A stretch of 62,014 bases of DNA from CAYUAI01 sp964442745 (GTDB lineage: Bacteria > Pseudomonadota > Gammaproteobacteria > S012-40). The translations under genes and the position numbers were made by a program. How positions within the stretch are numbered: position 1 is the stretch's first letter; each line of letters opens with the position of its first letter. Positions 35,258-44,199 of the stretch are shown one piece after another. The DNA lies in assembly GCA_964442745.1 (NCBI GenBank), contig CAYUAI010000017.1:1-62014 (forward strand), written 5' to 3'. The notes below the pieces were generated by a model. The model worked only from the letters and a program-made list of their open reading frames with translations, was not told the DNA's origin and searched no databases.

Positions 35258-35551
35258 ATGACGAAAATCATCAGCGTGATCATTGTGCTCGTCATGATAG
35301 CGATTGCTATCGGCGTTAGTATTGTAAATATGCATAATATTCAAGTTAATTATTATATTGGATCGAAGGATGTGCCTTTAGTGGTTGTGTTGCTCGTCAC
35401 ACTTTTGATAGGCGGGTTGATTGGTATTATTGCGACCTATGGTCGGGTGCTCATGTTTAAATTGGAAGCAATTAAATTACGTCACAGAAATAAGATAAAC
35501 GAAAAAGAAATTTCTAATTTACGTGCGATGCCGATTAAAGGCGCCAGGTAA
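35258..35551 (+). CDS. lapA: LapA family protein (DUF1049), LPS assembly
   Basis: A 97-residue inner-membrane protein with two spans, about residues 4-24 (IISVIIVLVMIAIAIGVSIVN) and 42-65 (LVVVLLVTLLIGGLIGII). Between them is the conserved NMHNIQVNYYIGSKDVPL. A basic C-terminal cytoplasmic tail follows. This is the LapA (YciS) pattern. LapA partners LapB in controlling LPS synthesis through FtsH-mediated turnover of LpxC. A GGGAGG ribosome site precedes the ATG. The stop is immediately followed by the lapB start codon, so the two are surely cotranscribed. Confidence 0.9.
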   Translation: MTKIISVIIVLVMIAIAIGVSIVNMHNIQVNYYIGSKDVPLVVVLLVTLLIGGLIGIIATYGRVLMFKLEAIKLRHRNKINEKEISNLRAMPIKGAR

Positions 35552-36724
35552 ATGTATGATTTTCTTTGGTTCTTATTGCCTGTGGTGGCGCTATTACCTG
35601 TGGCGGCCGTTTCTGGCTGGCTTATTGGGCGCAGGGAGATAAGCAAGCACAAGGAGCGGGTATCGACTGAAGAAATTAATACAGGTTATTATGAAGGGCT
35701 GAATTATCTATTGAATGAGCAACCGGATAAGGCGGTTGAAGTGTTTGTTAAAATGCTGCAAGTCGATAGTGAGACGGTTGAGTTACATTTGGCATTAGGC
35801 AATTTGTTTCGCCGCCGTGGGGAAATTGATCGTGCAACGATGTTGCATCAAAATCTAATCGCTCGGCCGACGTTACGAATCGATCAGCGAGATCAGGCGT
35901 TATTAGAATTAGGCCAAGACTATCTAAAAGCGGGTTTACTGGATCGTGCAGAACGGTTGTTTATCGATTTAAAGCAGTCTAAAGAATACCAGCAGCGGGC
36001 TTTACTCTTTTTAATGGAGGTTTATCAGCAAGAGAAAGACTGGGAGGCCGCGATAACCACAGCGACCGAGTATGAGAGAGCCTCGGGTGAAAAGAAAGCA
36101 GACATCATCGCGCATTATTTTTGCGAATTAGCGGAAGTTGCATTGCGCTCTGCGAATCCTGATGCGGCCAAACAGTTCGCTAAAAAGGCGTTATCTGTTG
36201 ATCCTCGAAGTGCTAGGGCCAGCTTGATTCAAGGTCGCATTGAAATGAAGTTAAAGGATTATAAAGCGGCCGCGCAAACCCTCATGAAAGTGGAGGTGCA
36301 GAATCCCAGTTTTATCTCGGAAATTGTCGAGCCACTTATGCAATGTTATGAGAAGCTCGAAAACGCGGGAAAACTGACCACGACATTGAATGATGTATTC
36401 AATACGCATGGTGGCATTTCTAGCTTATTGGCATTGACTAATGTGCTTGTTAAGCAAGAAAGCACGGTTCATGCCGTCCGCTTGCTTGAAAAACACTTGG
36501 AAAACAGTCCGTCGTTGAAAGGAGTCAAGCGCTATTTAGACTTAGTGATTGCTGACACGGGGGGGCAAAATCGACAAATACTAACGAATGTCAATAATAT
36601 TATTGCTAAATTAGTGGCGGAAGGTCATGCCTATCAATGCAATAAATGTGGATTTTATTCGCATGCTTTATATTGGCAGTGTCCCAGTTGTAAAACATGG
36701 AGTAGCATAAAGGCCGCATTGTAA
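35552..36724 (+). CDS. lapB: LPS assembly protein LapB (YciM)
   Basis: A 390-residue TPR protein anchored by an N-terminal span (about 5-25, FLLPVVALLPVAAVSGWLIG). In E. coli it regulates LPS synthesis by promoting LpxC degradation with FtsH. The motif GRREISKH follows the anchor. TPR units fill about 45-330 (YYEGLNYLLNEQPDKAVEVF, LHLALGNLFRRRGEIDRA). The C-terminus is a rubredoxin-like metal knuckle with CNKC near 362-365 and CPSC near 376-379. Length matches E. coli LapB (389). It is directly joined to lapA and followed by pyrF. Confidence 0.94.
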   Translation: MYDFLWFLLPVVALLPVAAVSGWLIGRREISKHKERVSTEEINTGYYEGLNYLLNEQPDKAVEVFVKMLQVDSETVELHLALGNLFRRRGEIDRATMLHQNLIARPTLRIDQRDQALLELGQDYLKAGLLDRAERLFIDLKQSKEYQQRALLFLMEVYQQEKDWEAAITTATEYERASGEKKADIIAHYFCELAEVALRSANPDAAKQFAKKALSVDPRSARASLIQGRIEMKLKDYKAAAQTLMKVEVQNPSFISEIVEPLMQCYEKLENAGKLTTTLNDVFNTHGGISSLLALTNVLVKQESTVHAVRLLEKHLENSPSLKGVKRYLDLVIADTGGQNRQILTNVNNIIAKLVAEGHAYQCNKCGFYSHALYWQCPSCKTWSSIKAAL

Positions 36725-36866
36725 CCAAAATGATCGATGTGGGTATGTTGCACGGCTCTGTTGCGTGAATGGTAGGCGTTTGGCTCAACGCGCTAATGAT
36801 CAATTTCCCCGCTTCTTTATATTATCTGAAAGAACGCGATTAGCGTTATCCCTTTTGGAGTATGAA

Positions 36867-37628
36867 ATGAATAAATTAAATGATCCAAAGGTGATTGTTG
36901 CGCTTGATTTTTCTGAATATCAGGAGGTGATTGAATTCGTTAACCCGCTTTCTCCCTCTTTATGTCGCTTGAAAGTAGGTAAAGAGCTTTTTACAAGATT
37001 TGGGCCGCAAATTGTCATGGATTTGCAAAATAAAGGATTTGAAATCTTTCTCGATCTGAAGTTTCATGATATTCCGACAACGGTTGCACGTGCCTGTGAA
37101 GCGGCAGCAGACCTTGGGGTTTGGATGCTTAATGTTCATGTGATGGGTGGCAGGCGCATGCTAGAGGCGGCGCAAAAGGCGTTGATTAATCGAAATAACA
37201 AACCCTATTTAATTGGCGTGACGCTGTTGACAAGTTTTGATCAGGACGATATGAGTGAAATTGGCATCACAGGCCGTATTACATCACGGGTTGAGCAATT
37301 AGCGATACTGGCTTTCGATGTGGGTTTAGACGGCGTGGTTTGCTCTGCTCAAGAAGCTGCCGCGTTGCGCAAGATAAGGACAAATAATTTTCTTTTAGTG
37401 ACACCTGGCATCCGTCTTGATGGAGAGCGCATAAATGATCAGAAACGCGTCGTGACACCGCAAGTTGCAATGGCTAATGGAGCGAGTTATTTAGTGATTG
37501 GCCGCCCGATTACCCAAGCTCGAGATCCTTTGCAGATGTTGCAGCGTATTCATTCGGAAATCTCAACGAAGACTGCTTCCGCCTCGAACGCTGTATTAGA
37601 GGAAGTTCCCCCTTCCCTAATTTATTAA
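36867..37628 (+). CDS. pyrF: Orotidine 5'-phosphate decarboxylase PyrF
   Basis: A 253-residue TIM-barrel enzyme producing UMP. Conserved pieces are VIVALDFSEYQE, LKVGKELFTRFG, the catalytic Asp-Lys-Asp tetrad region FLDLKFHDIPTTVA (about 60-73), VVCSAQEA, LLVTPGIRL and YLVIGRPITQA. A longer frame runs from 36765, but ATG 36867 (MNKLNDPKVIVALD) has a TTTGGAG ribosome site at about 36854-36860 and matches the family start. The C-terminus runs about 15 residues beyond the usual end. The lapB-pyrF pair is the same as in E. coli. Confidence 0.94.
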   Translation: MNKLNDPKVIVALDFSEYQEVIEFVNPLSPSLCRLKVGKELFTRFGPQIVMDLQNKGFEIFLDLKFHDIPTTVARACEAAADLGVWMLNVHVMGGRRMLEAAQKALINRNNKPYLIGVTLLTSFDQDDMSEIGITGRITSRVEQLAILAFDVGLDGVVCSAQEAAALRKIRTNNFLLVTPGIRLDGERINDQKRVVTPQVAMANGASYLVIGRPITQARDPLQMLQRIHSEISTKTASASNAVLEEVPPSLIY

Positions 37629-37692
37629 TTCCCGGCTAAGTTATCAGGTATAGGCTTGCGGCTTTATTTGGTCATAGGTACGGGGTTATTTT

Positions 37693-37971
37693 ATGAAGTT
37701 GCGAAGTATTATTAGTGTTTTTTTGTTGCTCGCGAGTTTTTCTGTCTTTGCAAATCCGGCGAATCTTAATGAGGCAAGTGCCGAAGCATTAGCAAAAATA
37801 ATGAAAGGGGTTGGGCCGAGCCGTGCAATGGCGATTGTTCAATATCGCACCACGCATGGACCTTTCAAATCAGTTGATGATTTATTGAAAGTGAAGGGAA
37901 TCGGTGAAAAAACCTTGGAATTGAATCGATCTATGATTACTGTTATGCTTGAAAGCACTGAAGGGTCGTGA
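37693..37971 (+). CDS. ComEA-like helix-hairpin-helix protein
   Basis: A 92-residue exported protein. A signal peptide covers about 1-20 (LRSIISVFLLLASFSVFA), and the mature part is a tandem helix-hairpin-helix domain. Motifs NLNEASAEALAKIMKGVGPSRAMAIV and FKSVDDLLKVKGIGEKTLE are the signature of the ComEA family. Such periplasmic proteins bind double-stranded DNA and, in competent bacteria, pull it in through the type IV pilus pore. A DNA-uptake role is plausible given the pilus locus in the same window, but no other competence gene is visible here. A terminator follows. Confidence 0.87.
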   Translation: MKLRSIISVFLLLASFSVFANPANLNEASAEALAKIMKGVGPSRAMAIVQYRTTHGPFKSVDDLLKVKGIGEKTLELNRSMITVMLESTEGS

Positions 37972-38436
37972 TTGGATTCACCGCTATTTACAGTTAAAAA
38001 TTTTTGAAAAAGCGCCTTATATTGGCGCTTTTTTGTTGTAGCCTATATTTTGTATGGCTTGCTGTAGAATATAGGCTGTAAGCGCCCGATTCGTTAATCG
38101 ATAATTTCACGAAAATATGGTTTGTAAAGCTTATCAATGGAGGCTTTATTTGAGTAGGCATTCATAAGGACATGAATACATTTACCCTAAGTTTTTCCCG
38201 TATTTATTTTGTTTGCAATGATATAAAAATTATTAAACGATTGCCTTTCATTAATGTATTCTTGCTGATCACCGTGCGGCCTAATAATGCGACATGAGCC
38301 AAAACTTTATGGAACAAAGTTGCCGATGAGTCTGCCTTCTTCGCTTTTTATTAAATGTTGCGATGTTGAAATGTGCCATGTTAGCCATGCGACAAAGCCG
38401 TCTCTTCGTAGAAAAAATAACAACACTTTTCATTAT
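37972..38436. other. Non-coding region between the ComEA-like gene and the barrel gene
   Basis: About 465 bases if the barrel gene starts at 38437. It holds the terminator at 38007-38034 and a second inverted repeat AGCCTATATT/AATATAGGCT (38040-38049 and 38068-38077, 18-base loop). The rest is AT-rich without clear signals. The in-frame extension from 38287 lacks a recognisable protein feature. Confidence 0.45.
38007..38034 (+). terminator. Intrinsic terminator after the ComEA-like gene
   Basis: Stem AAAAAGCGCC (38007-38016) with GGCGCTTTTT (38024-38033), a seven-base loop and a T run. It has A and T tracts on both sides, so it could act in either direction. Confidence 0.85.
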
Positions 38437-40005
38437 ATGAATGCTTACCCTATTCGCGTATTTTTTTTCATATCATTGTTTGCCGGATTATTTTTTGGGC
38501 CTGTTGCGTTAGCGAATGACAGTCATGATGTTTGGGTACAAAAATCAAAATATCGATTTACTTATGATCGTATGACTTTACCCAATGAAGAAAGCATGGG
38601 TTTGCTCGGTGGTAATTATCTGTTATCGGCGGATGGAGGGAGTTATTTTGGGCTAGGTATTTACGGTGCGGTGTCTGGTGATCGGGGTGGTTTTTTTACC
38701 GGAGGCTTGGCCTTCGGCTGGAATAAAAAAATAGTCGGGCCATTGGGTATTGATGCTGGCGTTTTTTTGGGCGGTGGTGGTGGCGGTGGTGCGCCACAAG
38801 GTGGTGGTTTTATGTTTCGGCCTCATTTAGAAGCCTTGTTTTCTTTAGGAGAGAATACCGTCGGTTTTGGAATAAGTCGGGTTGAGTTTCCCAACGGTAA
38901 AATCAGCAGCAATCAGTACAGCTTGTCTTTTGAGCATCAATTTCATTCTTTTTTTCTACCGGGTTGGCGCCCAGCATCGGCTTCCGGGGCTCAGGTGTTG
39001 GAGGCAAATCAATTTGATTTTGGCAATGTAAGACGTAGGCGGGCGTTTGCATTTCAAGCACTGATGTATCTACCTAATGATGGTCAAACGGGGCGAAGTC
39101 GTCGCTTAATGATGGATCGGATTGATGTGATTGGTATTCGATGGTATCAATATTGGTTAAAAAACTGGTGGCTGGAATTTGAAACGGGGGGAGCGCTCGG
39201 AGGTAGAGCCGATGGTTTTGCTCAAGTCTTAGGAGGGGTGAGCTATCGGGAAAACATTGATCGCTTATTAAGTTTGACGGTTACCGGTTTGCTCGGTGCC
39301 GCAGGGGGAGGGGACGTGGATACTGGAGGAGGGTTGATTTATCGTTTAATGGTGGGGGCTGCGTATCATTTTACCGAACGATGGACATCGGGTTTTGAAT
39401 TTGGCATTGTCAAAGCCGTTGATGGTGATTTTTTCTCGAAAAGTGTATTGCTAAAAGTGTCGCATCAATACCAAGTGTTGCTACCGACGATGGGTACTGT
39501 TCTTAATTCTAATTCCGAGGATACTTTTTTAAATGCCATATGGCATAAATATCGGTTGCGTGCGAATACCCAGCACTATCTGCCTGTTAGAGCTCAGGTA
39601 CGTAAAAATAGTGGTTTGGGCAAAAGAATGATAAGCCTTGCCGGTTTAAAAATAGATACTTTCGTCAGTCAATATATCTTTTTAACCGGTCAAGCGCTAG
39701 GTGCTTATGCAGGGGAGGCAGGCGGATATGCGGCTGGGCTAGTGGGGATTGGCCGTCGGAAACCGCTGGATGAGTATCCGGGTTGGATCGCGCAGGCTCA
39801 GTTCTTGATCGGTGCGGCCGGTGGCGGCGGTGTGTCTGTTGGTGGAGGACTCATTTTACAGCCGATGGTGAATGTCTTAAAAGCGATAACCACGAATGTT
39901 GCTATTGGTGTCGGTCTAGGGGTTATTCATGCGCCAGAAGGTAAGTTAACGGCTCTCGTTGGAGATTTGTCCATCGAGTATAAATATTCTGTGCCGCATA
40001 TCTGA
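38437..40005 (+). CDS. Putative outer-membrane beta-barrel protein with three Gly-rich repeats
   Basis: A 522-residue exported protein I cannot assign to a named family. The signal peptide is about 1-26 (FFFISLFAGLFFGPVALA); the frame is open to 38287, but that extension precedes the signal. The mature protein has three similar blocks of about 100 residues (roughly nt 38638-38950, 39170-39470 and 39670-39995). Each has alternating beta strands around a glycine core: VFLGGGGGGGAPQGGGFMF, LLGAAGGGDVDTGGGLIY and LIGAAGGGGVSVGGGLIL. Each ends in a strand such as NQYSLSFEHQF. This looks like an outer-membrane barrel or solenoid. It precedes a Wza-like export gene, so a role in polysaccharide secretion is inferred. 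Confidence 0.6.
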   Translation: MNAYPIRVFFFISLFAGLFFGPVALANDSHDVWVQKSKYRFTYDRMTLPNEESMGLLGGNYLLSADGGSYFGLGIYGAVSGDRGGFFTGGLAFGWNKKIVGPLGIDAGVFLGGGGGGGAPQGGGFMFRPHLEALFSLGENTVGFGISRVEFPNGKISSNQYSLSFEHQFHSFFLPGWRPASASGAQVLEANQFDFGNVRRRRAFAFQALMYLPNDGQTGRSRRLMMDRIDVIGIRWYQYWLKNWWLEFETGGALGGRADGFAQVLGGVSYRENIDRLLSLTVTGLLGAAGGGDVDTGGGLIYRLMVGAAYHFTERWTSGFEFGIVKAVDGDFFSKSVLLKVSHQYQVLLPTMGTVLNSNSEDTFLNAIWHKYRLRANTQHYLPVRAQVRKNSGLGKRMISLAGLKIDTFVSQYIFLTGQALGAYAGEAGGYAAGLVGIGRRKPLDEYPGWIAQAQFLIGAAGGGGVSVGGGLILQPMVNVLKAITTNVAIGVGLGVIHAPEGKLTALVGDLSIEYKYSVPHI

Positions 40006-40250
40006 CCATGATAGGCTCATCTAAAGTTGAATAATCCTTGGCAACTGTGTATAAGCAAGTGCATTAGCTGAATGCGGGAATGGAAAGACAATTGAAATGA
40101 TAATAATATGGATTGTGTCAGGCAGCATTAAAAAAACTAACGAGGCGGGTGATTATTTTATTTGGGTAGCAGAGAATGCTAACGATTGATAGTTGCTTGG
40201 TAGCAAATTGTAATGAGTATAGATGATTTTTGATTGGGGACGATTCGGGA

Positions 40251-42947
40251 GTGTTAAATCTGAAGTTTTTTTTTGGCGCATTGTGTATGCTTATGACCGT
40301 GTCAAGCTATGCGCTTACTCCGACATCAGGTCAATTGCAATACTTGCAGTCGTTAACTGATCAGCAGCGCCAACAAGCTTTGCAGTTGCTGGGAGCACCT
40401 CCGGTGGTGGCGCCTAGAATCATCGAAAAACCGATGTCAATTCCTGAAAATACGACGAATCCTTCGACCTCAACGAATAGCCAGCAAGAGAATATTTCTG
40501 AGGTGTCTCGTTTGCAGGGGGGCGACACGATTATTGTGTCTTTTACGATGAAGGTGACAACAAGCCGTCAAGCGTCTGATTTTATTAATCGCTCCGATCA
40601 ACTTTTCAAGCTCGACCAATATGGTGTTATTAATATGCCAGACGTTGGTCTTGTACCAGTGGCCGGTCTAACATCAGAAGAAGCCGCTGCACGCTTAATG
40701 TTAGAGCCAGCTTTATCATTTTATGAAATAAGTATTGATTTATTGCCGCTGACTCCCATGGGCAAAGAGGCACTTAAACCTTTTGGTTATGATCTTTTTA
40801 GGCGGGTCGCAGGTAGCTTGTCGTCGGTCAGTGATATTCCTGTGCCAGCCGATTATATTATTGGGCCGGGAGACATCATTTATATTCAATTGTTTGGTAA
40901 AGAAAATCAAGAATATTCGTTAGCGGTTTCACGAGAGGGAACATTGGCTTTTCCAGGGATTGGTTCGATCCCGGTCATTGGATTACGTTTTGATGAGCTC
41001 AAAAAAAGTTTGCGAAAACGCGTTAAACGCCAGTTTATTGGTGTTAATGCTAATGTGACGCTTGGGGAGTTGCGTTCGATGCGGATTTTTGTGCTTGGTG
41101 AAGTGGAAAATCCGAGATCTTATGTGGTGAGTTCGCTGGCGAGTATGACACACGTACTTTCCTATGCCGGTGGCATTAAGGCGACAGGATCGTTAAGAAA
41201 GATTTTACTTAAGCGTAACGGCCAAACCATCAATACGCTGGATCTATATGACTTATTATTGAAAGGTGATACGCGAAAAGATTTTCGATTACGTTCTGGC
41301 GACGTTGTTTTTGTACCGACGATTGACATGCAAGTAGGGATCGCTGGAGAAGTAATTCGTCCTGGATTGTATGAATTAAAGGATCAGTCCAGCATTGCGG
41401 ATCTGATCAATATCGCCGGTGGGGTATTGCCGACGGCGTATTTGGCCAGTACGCAAATAGAGCGGGTAAAAAATGGCAAAAAGCGGCTTGTTATGGATTT
41501 GGATTTGACGTCAGATGCTGATTTAGATTTGAAATTGAGCCGTGGTGATGTGCTAACCATTCGGCAAGCGCTTGAACAGATCGACAACATCATTACTATT
41601 CGAGGGCGAGTGACGCAACCAGGCGTTTATCAATGGAAAGAAGGCGCACGGCTTTCTCATTATCTGCCGACGATTGATGCTGTACAACTTAATGCCGATT
41701 TAGACTATGTGCTGATCATCCGGGAAGTACGTCCGGAATTCAAACTAAAGGTTTTTTCTCGCAGTCTGCGCCAGATATTTAATCAACCTAATGGTTTGCT
41801 CGATGTTTTAATGCATCCAAGAGATAACATATATGTTTTTGATGCCGGGGAGCAAAGAGGCGTTGAATTAGATAAAATCATGGATCAATTGCAACGGCAA
41901 TCCAATCAAGTTGAAGCAACACGCATTGTTAGAGTGTCTGGCGAGATTCGTTTTCCTGACAATTATCCGCTGGAAGATGGGATGCGCATTAGTGATTTGA
42001 TCCGGGCCGGTGGTCAATTAAAAGAATCGGCTTTTATGTTTGAAGCCGAGCTGACTCGGTATGTTGTTAAGCCAGGCGCGCCTCGCCAGATTGAGCACAT
42101 CAAGGTGGCTTTAAATGAGGCATTACAAGGTAATGTTCAATCTGATATTTTGTTGCAAGCCTATGATTTGTTACATATCAAAGAAATACCGCATTGGGCA
42201 GAACAAGAGCATATTGAGTTGCTTGGTGAAATTCACTTTCCGGGGAGATATCCTGTGCGCCGAGGGGAAACATTACGTCAGCTGCTGCAACGGGCGGGTG
42301 GTATGACGGAATATGCTTATCCCGCCGGTGCGGTATTTATCCGGGAAGATTTACGGCAAAGAGAGCAACAACGGTTGGATGAAATGGCGAGGCAATTAGA
42401 AAGTGAGCTAGCCAGTATTTCTTTGGAACGAAGTGGTGATCCGTCTCAGTTGCAAGATGCAGGGATTGCTCGCCAATTATTAACACGACTTCAGTCGACG
42501 AAAGCGGCAGGACGTTTAGTGATTGATCTGACAAGCATTATGAACGAGCGTGGCGTCAATGATATTGTGTTGCGCGGTGGAGACAAACTGTATGTACCGG
42601 AGAAAATGCAAGAAGTGACCGTGGTTGGTGAAGTTTTTTATCCCACCTCCCACTTATACCAGAAAGACTTCAGTTATTTGCATTATACGGACTTGAGTGG
42701 TGGCATGACCAAAAAATCCGACCGGAATAATATCTATGTCATTCGCTCCAATGGGGCGGTGGCCTTAGCAAACGATAGTTGGTTTGATAAAGAAGTGATA
42801 ATGAGTCCGGGAGATACGGTGGTGGTTCCATTGGATGCAGATCGTATCAGCAAGTTAAAATTATGGTCCAGTATCTCAGAAATTGCTTACCAGTTAGGCT
42901 TATCTGCGGCCGCGTGGAAGACCGTGGGTTTGTTTACTATCCCATAA
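40251..42947 (+). CDS. Multi-SLBB polysaccharide export protein (Wza/OtnA-like)
   Basis: A protein of about 898 residues of the polysaccharide export family. The signal peptide KFFFGALCMLMTVSSYA lacks a proper lipobox, unlike Wza. A polysaccharide-export domain appears twice: RLQGGDTIIVSF through PDVGLVPVAGLTSEEA, and YIIGPGDIIYIQLFGKENQEYSL through FPGIGSIPVIGL. At least five SLBB repeats follow (RIFVLGEVENPRSYVV, VGIAGEVIRPGLYELK, IITIRGRVTQPGVYQW, VRVSGEIRFPDNYPL, IELLGEIHFPGRYPV). The C-terminus ends in a hydrophobic stretch. TTG 40230 is an alternative start. It would form the periplasmic and outer-membrane conduit for a surface polysaccharide and precedes the Wzz-like gene. Confidence 0.85.
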   Translation: MLNLKFFFGALCMLMTVSSYALTPTSGQLQYLQSLTDQQRQQALQLLGAPPVVAPRIIEKPMSIPENTTNPSTSTNSQQENISEVSRLQGGDTIIVSFTMKVTTSRQASDFINRSDQLFKLDQYGVINMPDVGLVPVAGLTSEEAAARLMLEPALSFYEISIDLLPLTPMGKEALKPFGYDLFRRVAGSLSSVSDIPVPADYIIGPGDIIYIQLFGKENQEYSLAVSREGTLAFPGIGSIPVIGLRFDELKKSLRKRVKRQFIGVNANVTLGELRSMRIFVLGEVENPRSYVVSSLASMTHVLSYAGGIKATGSLRKILLKRNGQTINTLDLYDLLLKGDTRKDFRLRSGDVVFVPTIDMQVGIAGEVIRPGLYELKDQSSIADLINIAGGVLPTAYLASTQIERVKNGKKRLVMDLDLTSDADLDLKLSRGDVLTIRQALEQIDNIITIRGRVTQPGVYQWKEGARLSHYLPTIDAVQLNADLDYVLIIREVRPEFKLKVFSRSLRQIFNQPNGLLDVLMHPRDNIYVFDAGEQRGVELDKIMDQLQRQSNQVEATRIVRVSGEIRFPDNYPLEDGMRISDLIRAGGQLKESAFMFEAELTRYVVKPGAPRQIEHIKVALNEALQGNVQSDILLQAYDLLHIKEIPHWAEQEHIELLGEIHFPGRYPVRRGETLRQLLQRAGGMTEYAYPAGAVFIREDLRQREQQRLDEMARQLESELASISLERSGDPSQLQDAGIARQLLTRLQSTKAAGRLVIDLTSIMNERGVNDIVLRGGDKLYVPEKMQEVTVVGEVFYPTSHLYQKDFSYLHYTDLSGGMTKKSDRNNIYVIRSNGAVALANDSWFDKEVIMSPGDTVVVPLDADRISKLKLWSSISEIAYQLGLSAAAWKTVGLFTIP

Positions 42948-42963
42948 GGTTTTTCACGTCATG

Positions 42964-43004
42964 AATGAGCATGGCTAATTTACTATGTTAACGCATGCTC
43001 CATT
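42964..43004. repeat. Stem-loop between SLBB and Wzz genes
   Basis: AATGAGCATG at 42964-42973 pairs with CATGCTCCATT at 42994-43004 with one bulged base and a 20-base loop. No U-tract follows, so it may be an RNA processing site or operator rather than a terminator. Confidence 0.35.
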
Positions 43005-43074
43005 CCTTATCGCAGTCGAGTATGCTAAATATTTTATATTTGCGCTAAATGCGCTTGAGCGAGGTTAGTCTTTT

Positions 43075-44130
43075 GTGAATGCGCCTAAACCATCCCTTGA
43101 TAACGTAAACGAAAAGTTGATTCAGCCTCAGCAATTACCTTCTACACCGATCTACTACGTGACGTCACCTACGGAATATCCGGAGGATGAAATCAACTTA
43201 TTGGATTACTGGCGAGTTTTAGTACGTTACAAATGGATGATTTTTTTGCTAACTACGTTGGTGACTGGCGGAGCTGTGTTAGCCGCGTTGTTAGCGCCGC
43301 CGGTTTTTCGTGCTGAAGTGATTTTGTCCCCGGTGGCTGAAGAAAAAAGCGGGGGTTTATCGGCGATTGCTGGGCAACTGGGAGGGTTAGCTTCGTTAGC
43401 CGGTGTGAGTATGGGAGGCGGTGGGGGACGAATCGAAGAAGCACTGGCCACTCTGAAGTCACGTATTTTTACGGATGCCTTTATTAAAGAACATCAGCTG
43501 TCTGGTCTGCTACTGGATGGTCCACCGATTCAGGTGGATGAGCGTTGGCCATGGGTGGCAGAATGGCAAGAAAAATGGAAAGCTTATCAGCAGCAAGACG
43601 CCGGTAACACGAAGCCGCCCACCGCTTGGGATATTTTTAAAACATTTAATAGCATTCGTCAGGTGACGCAAGACAAAACCAGTGGCTTAGTGACGGTCGC
43701 GATTGAATGGGGGGAGCCTCAGTTAGCGGCGAGCTGGGCTAATGAATTAGTAGCACGGCTTAATAAACACCAAAAACAAGGCGCGATCGAAGAAGCGGAG
43801 CGCAGTATCGAATATTTAAAAGATCAGGCGGAGCAAACCAGTGTGGTAGAAATGCGTCAGTCAATTTATCGATTAATTGAGGCCCAAACGAAAAATATTA
43901 TGCTGGCCAATGTGCGAGAAGAATTCGCTTTTAAAGTGATTGATCCAGCCTTAGCCCCTGAAGAGCCCACCAAGCCGAAGCGTAAGCTAATGATTATTCT
44001 TGGTTTTATGGTGGGGTTAATGCTAAGTGTTTTTTTGGCATTTTTTCTATCATTTATAAAGAATCAGAAAGCACAAGACAAACCAGCCGTGACCCCGGCT
44101 CATTCGATCGCATCGGAATCTGAGGGGTGA
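43075..44130 (+). CDS. Wzz-family polysaccharide chain-length / co-polymerase protein
   Basis: A 351-residue inner-membrane protein. It begins with GTG and has the Wzz layout. The N-terminal segment ends in EINLLDYWRVLVRYKW, the first span lies at about 53-75, and a periplasmic domain includes the Gly-rich GGLSAIAGQLGGLASLAG. A helical region follows (EAERSIEYLKDQAEQTS). Then come the Pro-rich motif FKVIDPALAPEEPTKPKR and the second span at about 304-327. No C-terminal tyrosine kinase domain is present, so it is the short form. It probably sets chain length or couples synthesis to the SLBB exporter just upstream. Confidence 0.85.
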   Translation: MNAPKPSLDNVNEKLIQPQQLPSTPIYYVTSPTEYPEDEINLLDYWRVLVRYKWMIFLLTTLVTGGAVLAALLAPPVFRAEVILSPVAEEKSGGLSAIAGQLGGLASLAGVSMGGGGGRIEEALATLKSRIFTDAFIKEHQLSGLLLDGPPIQVDERWPWVAEWQEKWKAYQQQDAGNTKPPTAWDIFKTFNSIRQVTQDKTSGLVTVAIEWGEPQLAASWANELVARLNKHQKQGAIEEAERSIEYLKDQAEQTSVVEMRQSIYRLIEAQTKNIMLANVREEFAFKVIDPALAPEEPTKPKRKLMIILGFMVGLMLSVFLAFFLSFIKNQKAQDKPAVTPAHSIASESEG

Positions 44131-44199
44131 TTTCAATGTAGGGTGTCAGCTTATCCCGTATAATTAATTTAACGATGTTACTTTAAACAGGATGTATCA

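Noticed and set aside
38287..38436. 50-codon N-terminal extension of the barrel protein
   Set aside because: It precedes a clear signal peptide, has no ribosome site advantage and no domain; the start at 38437 is preferred.
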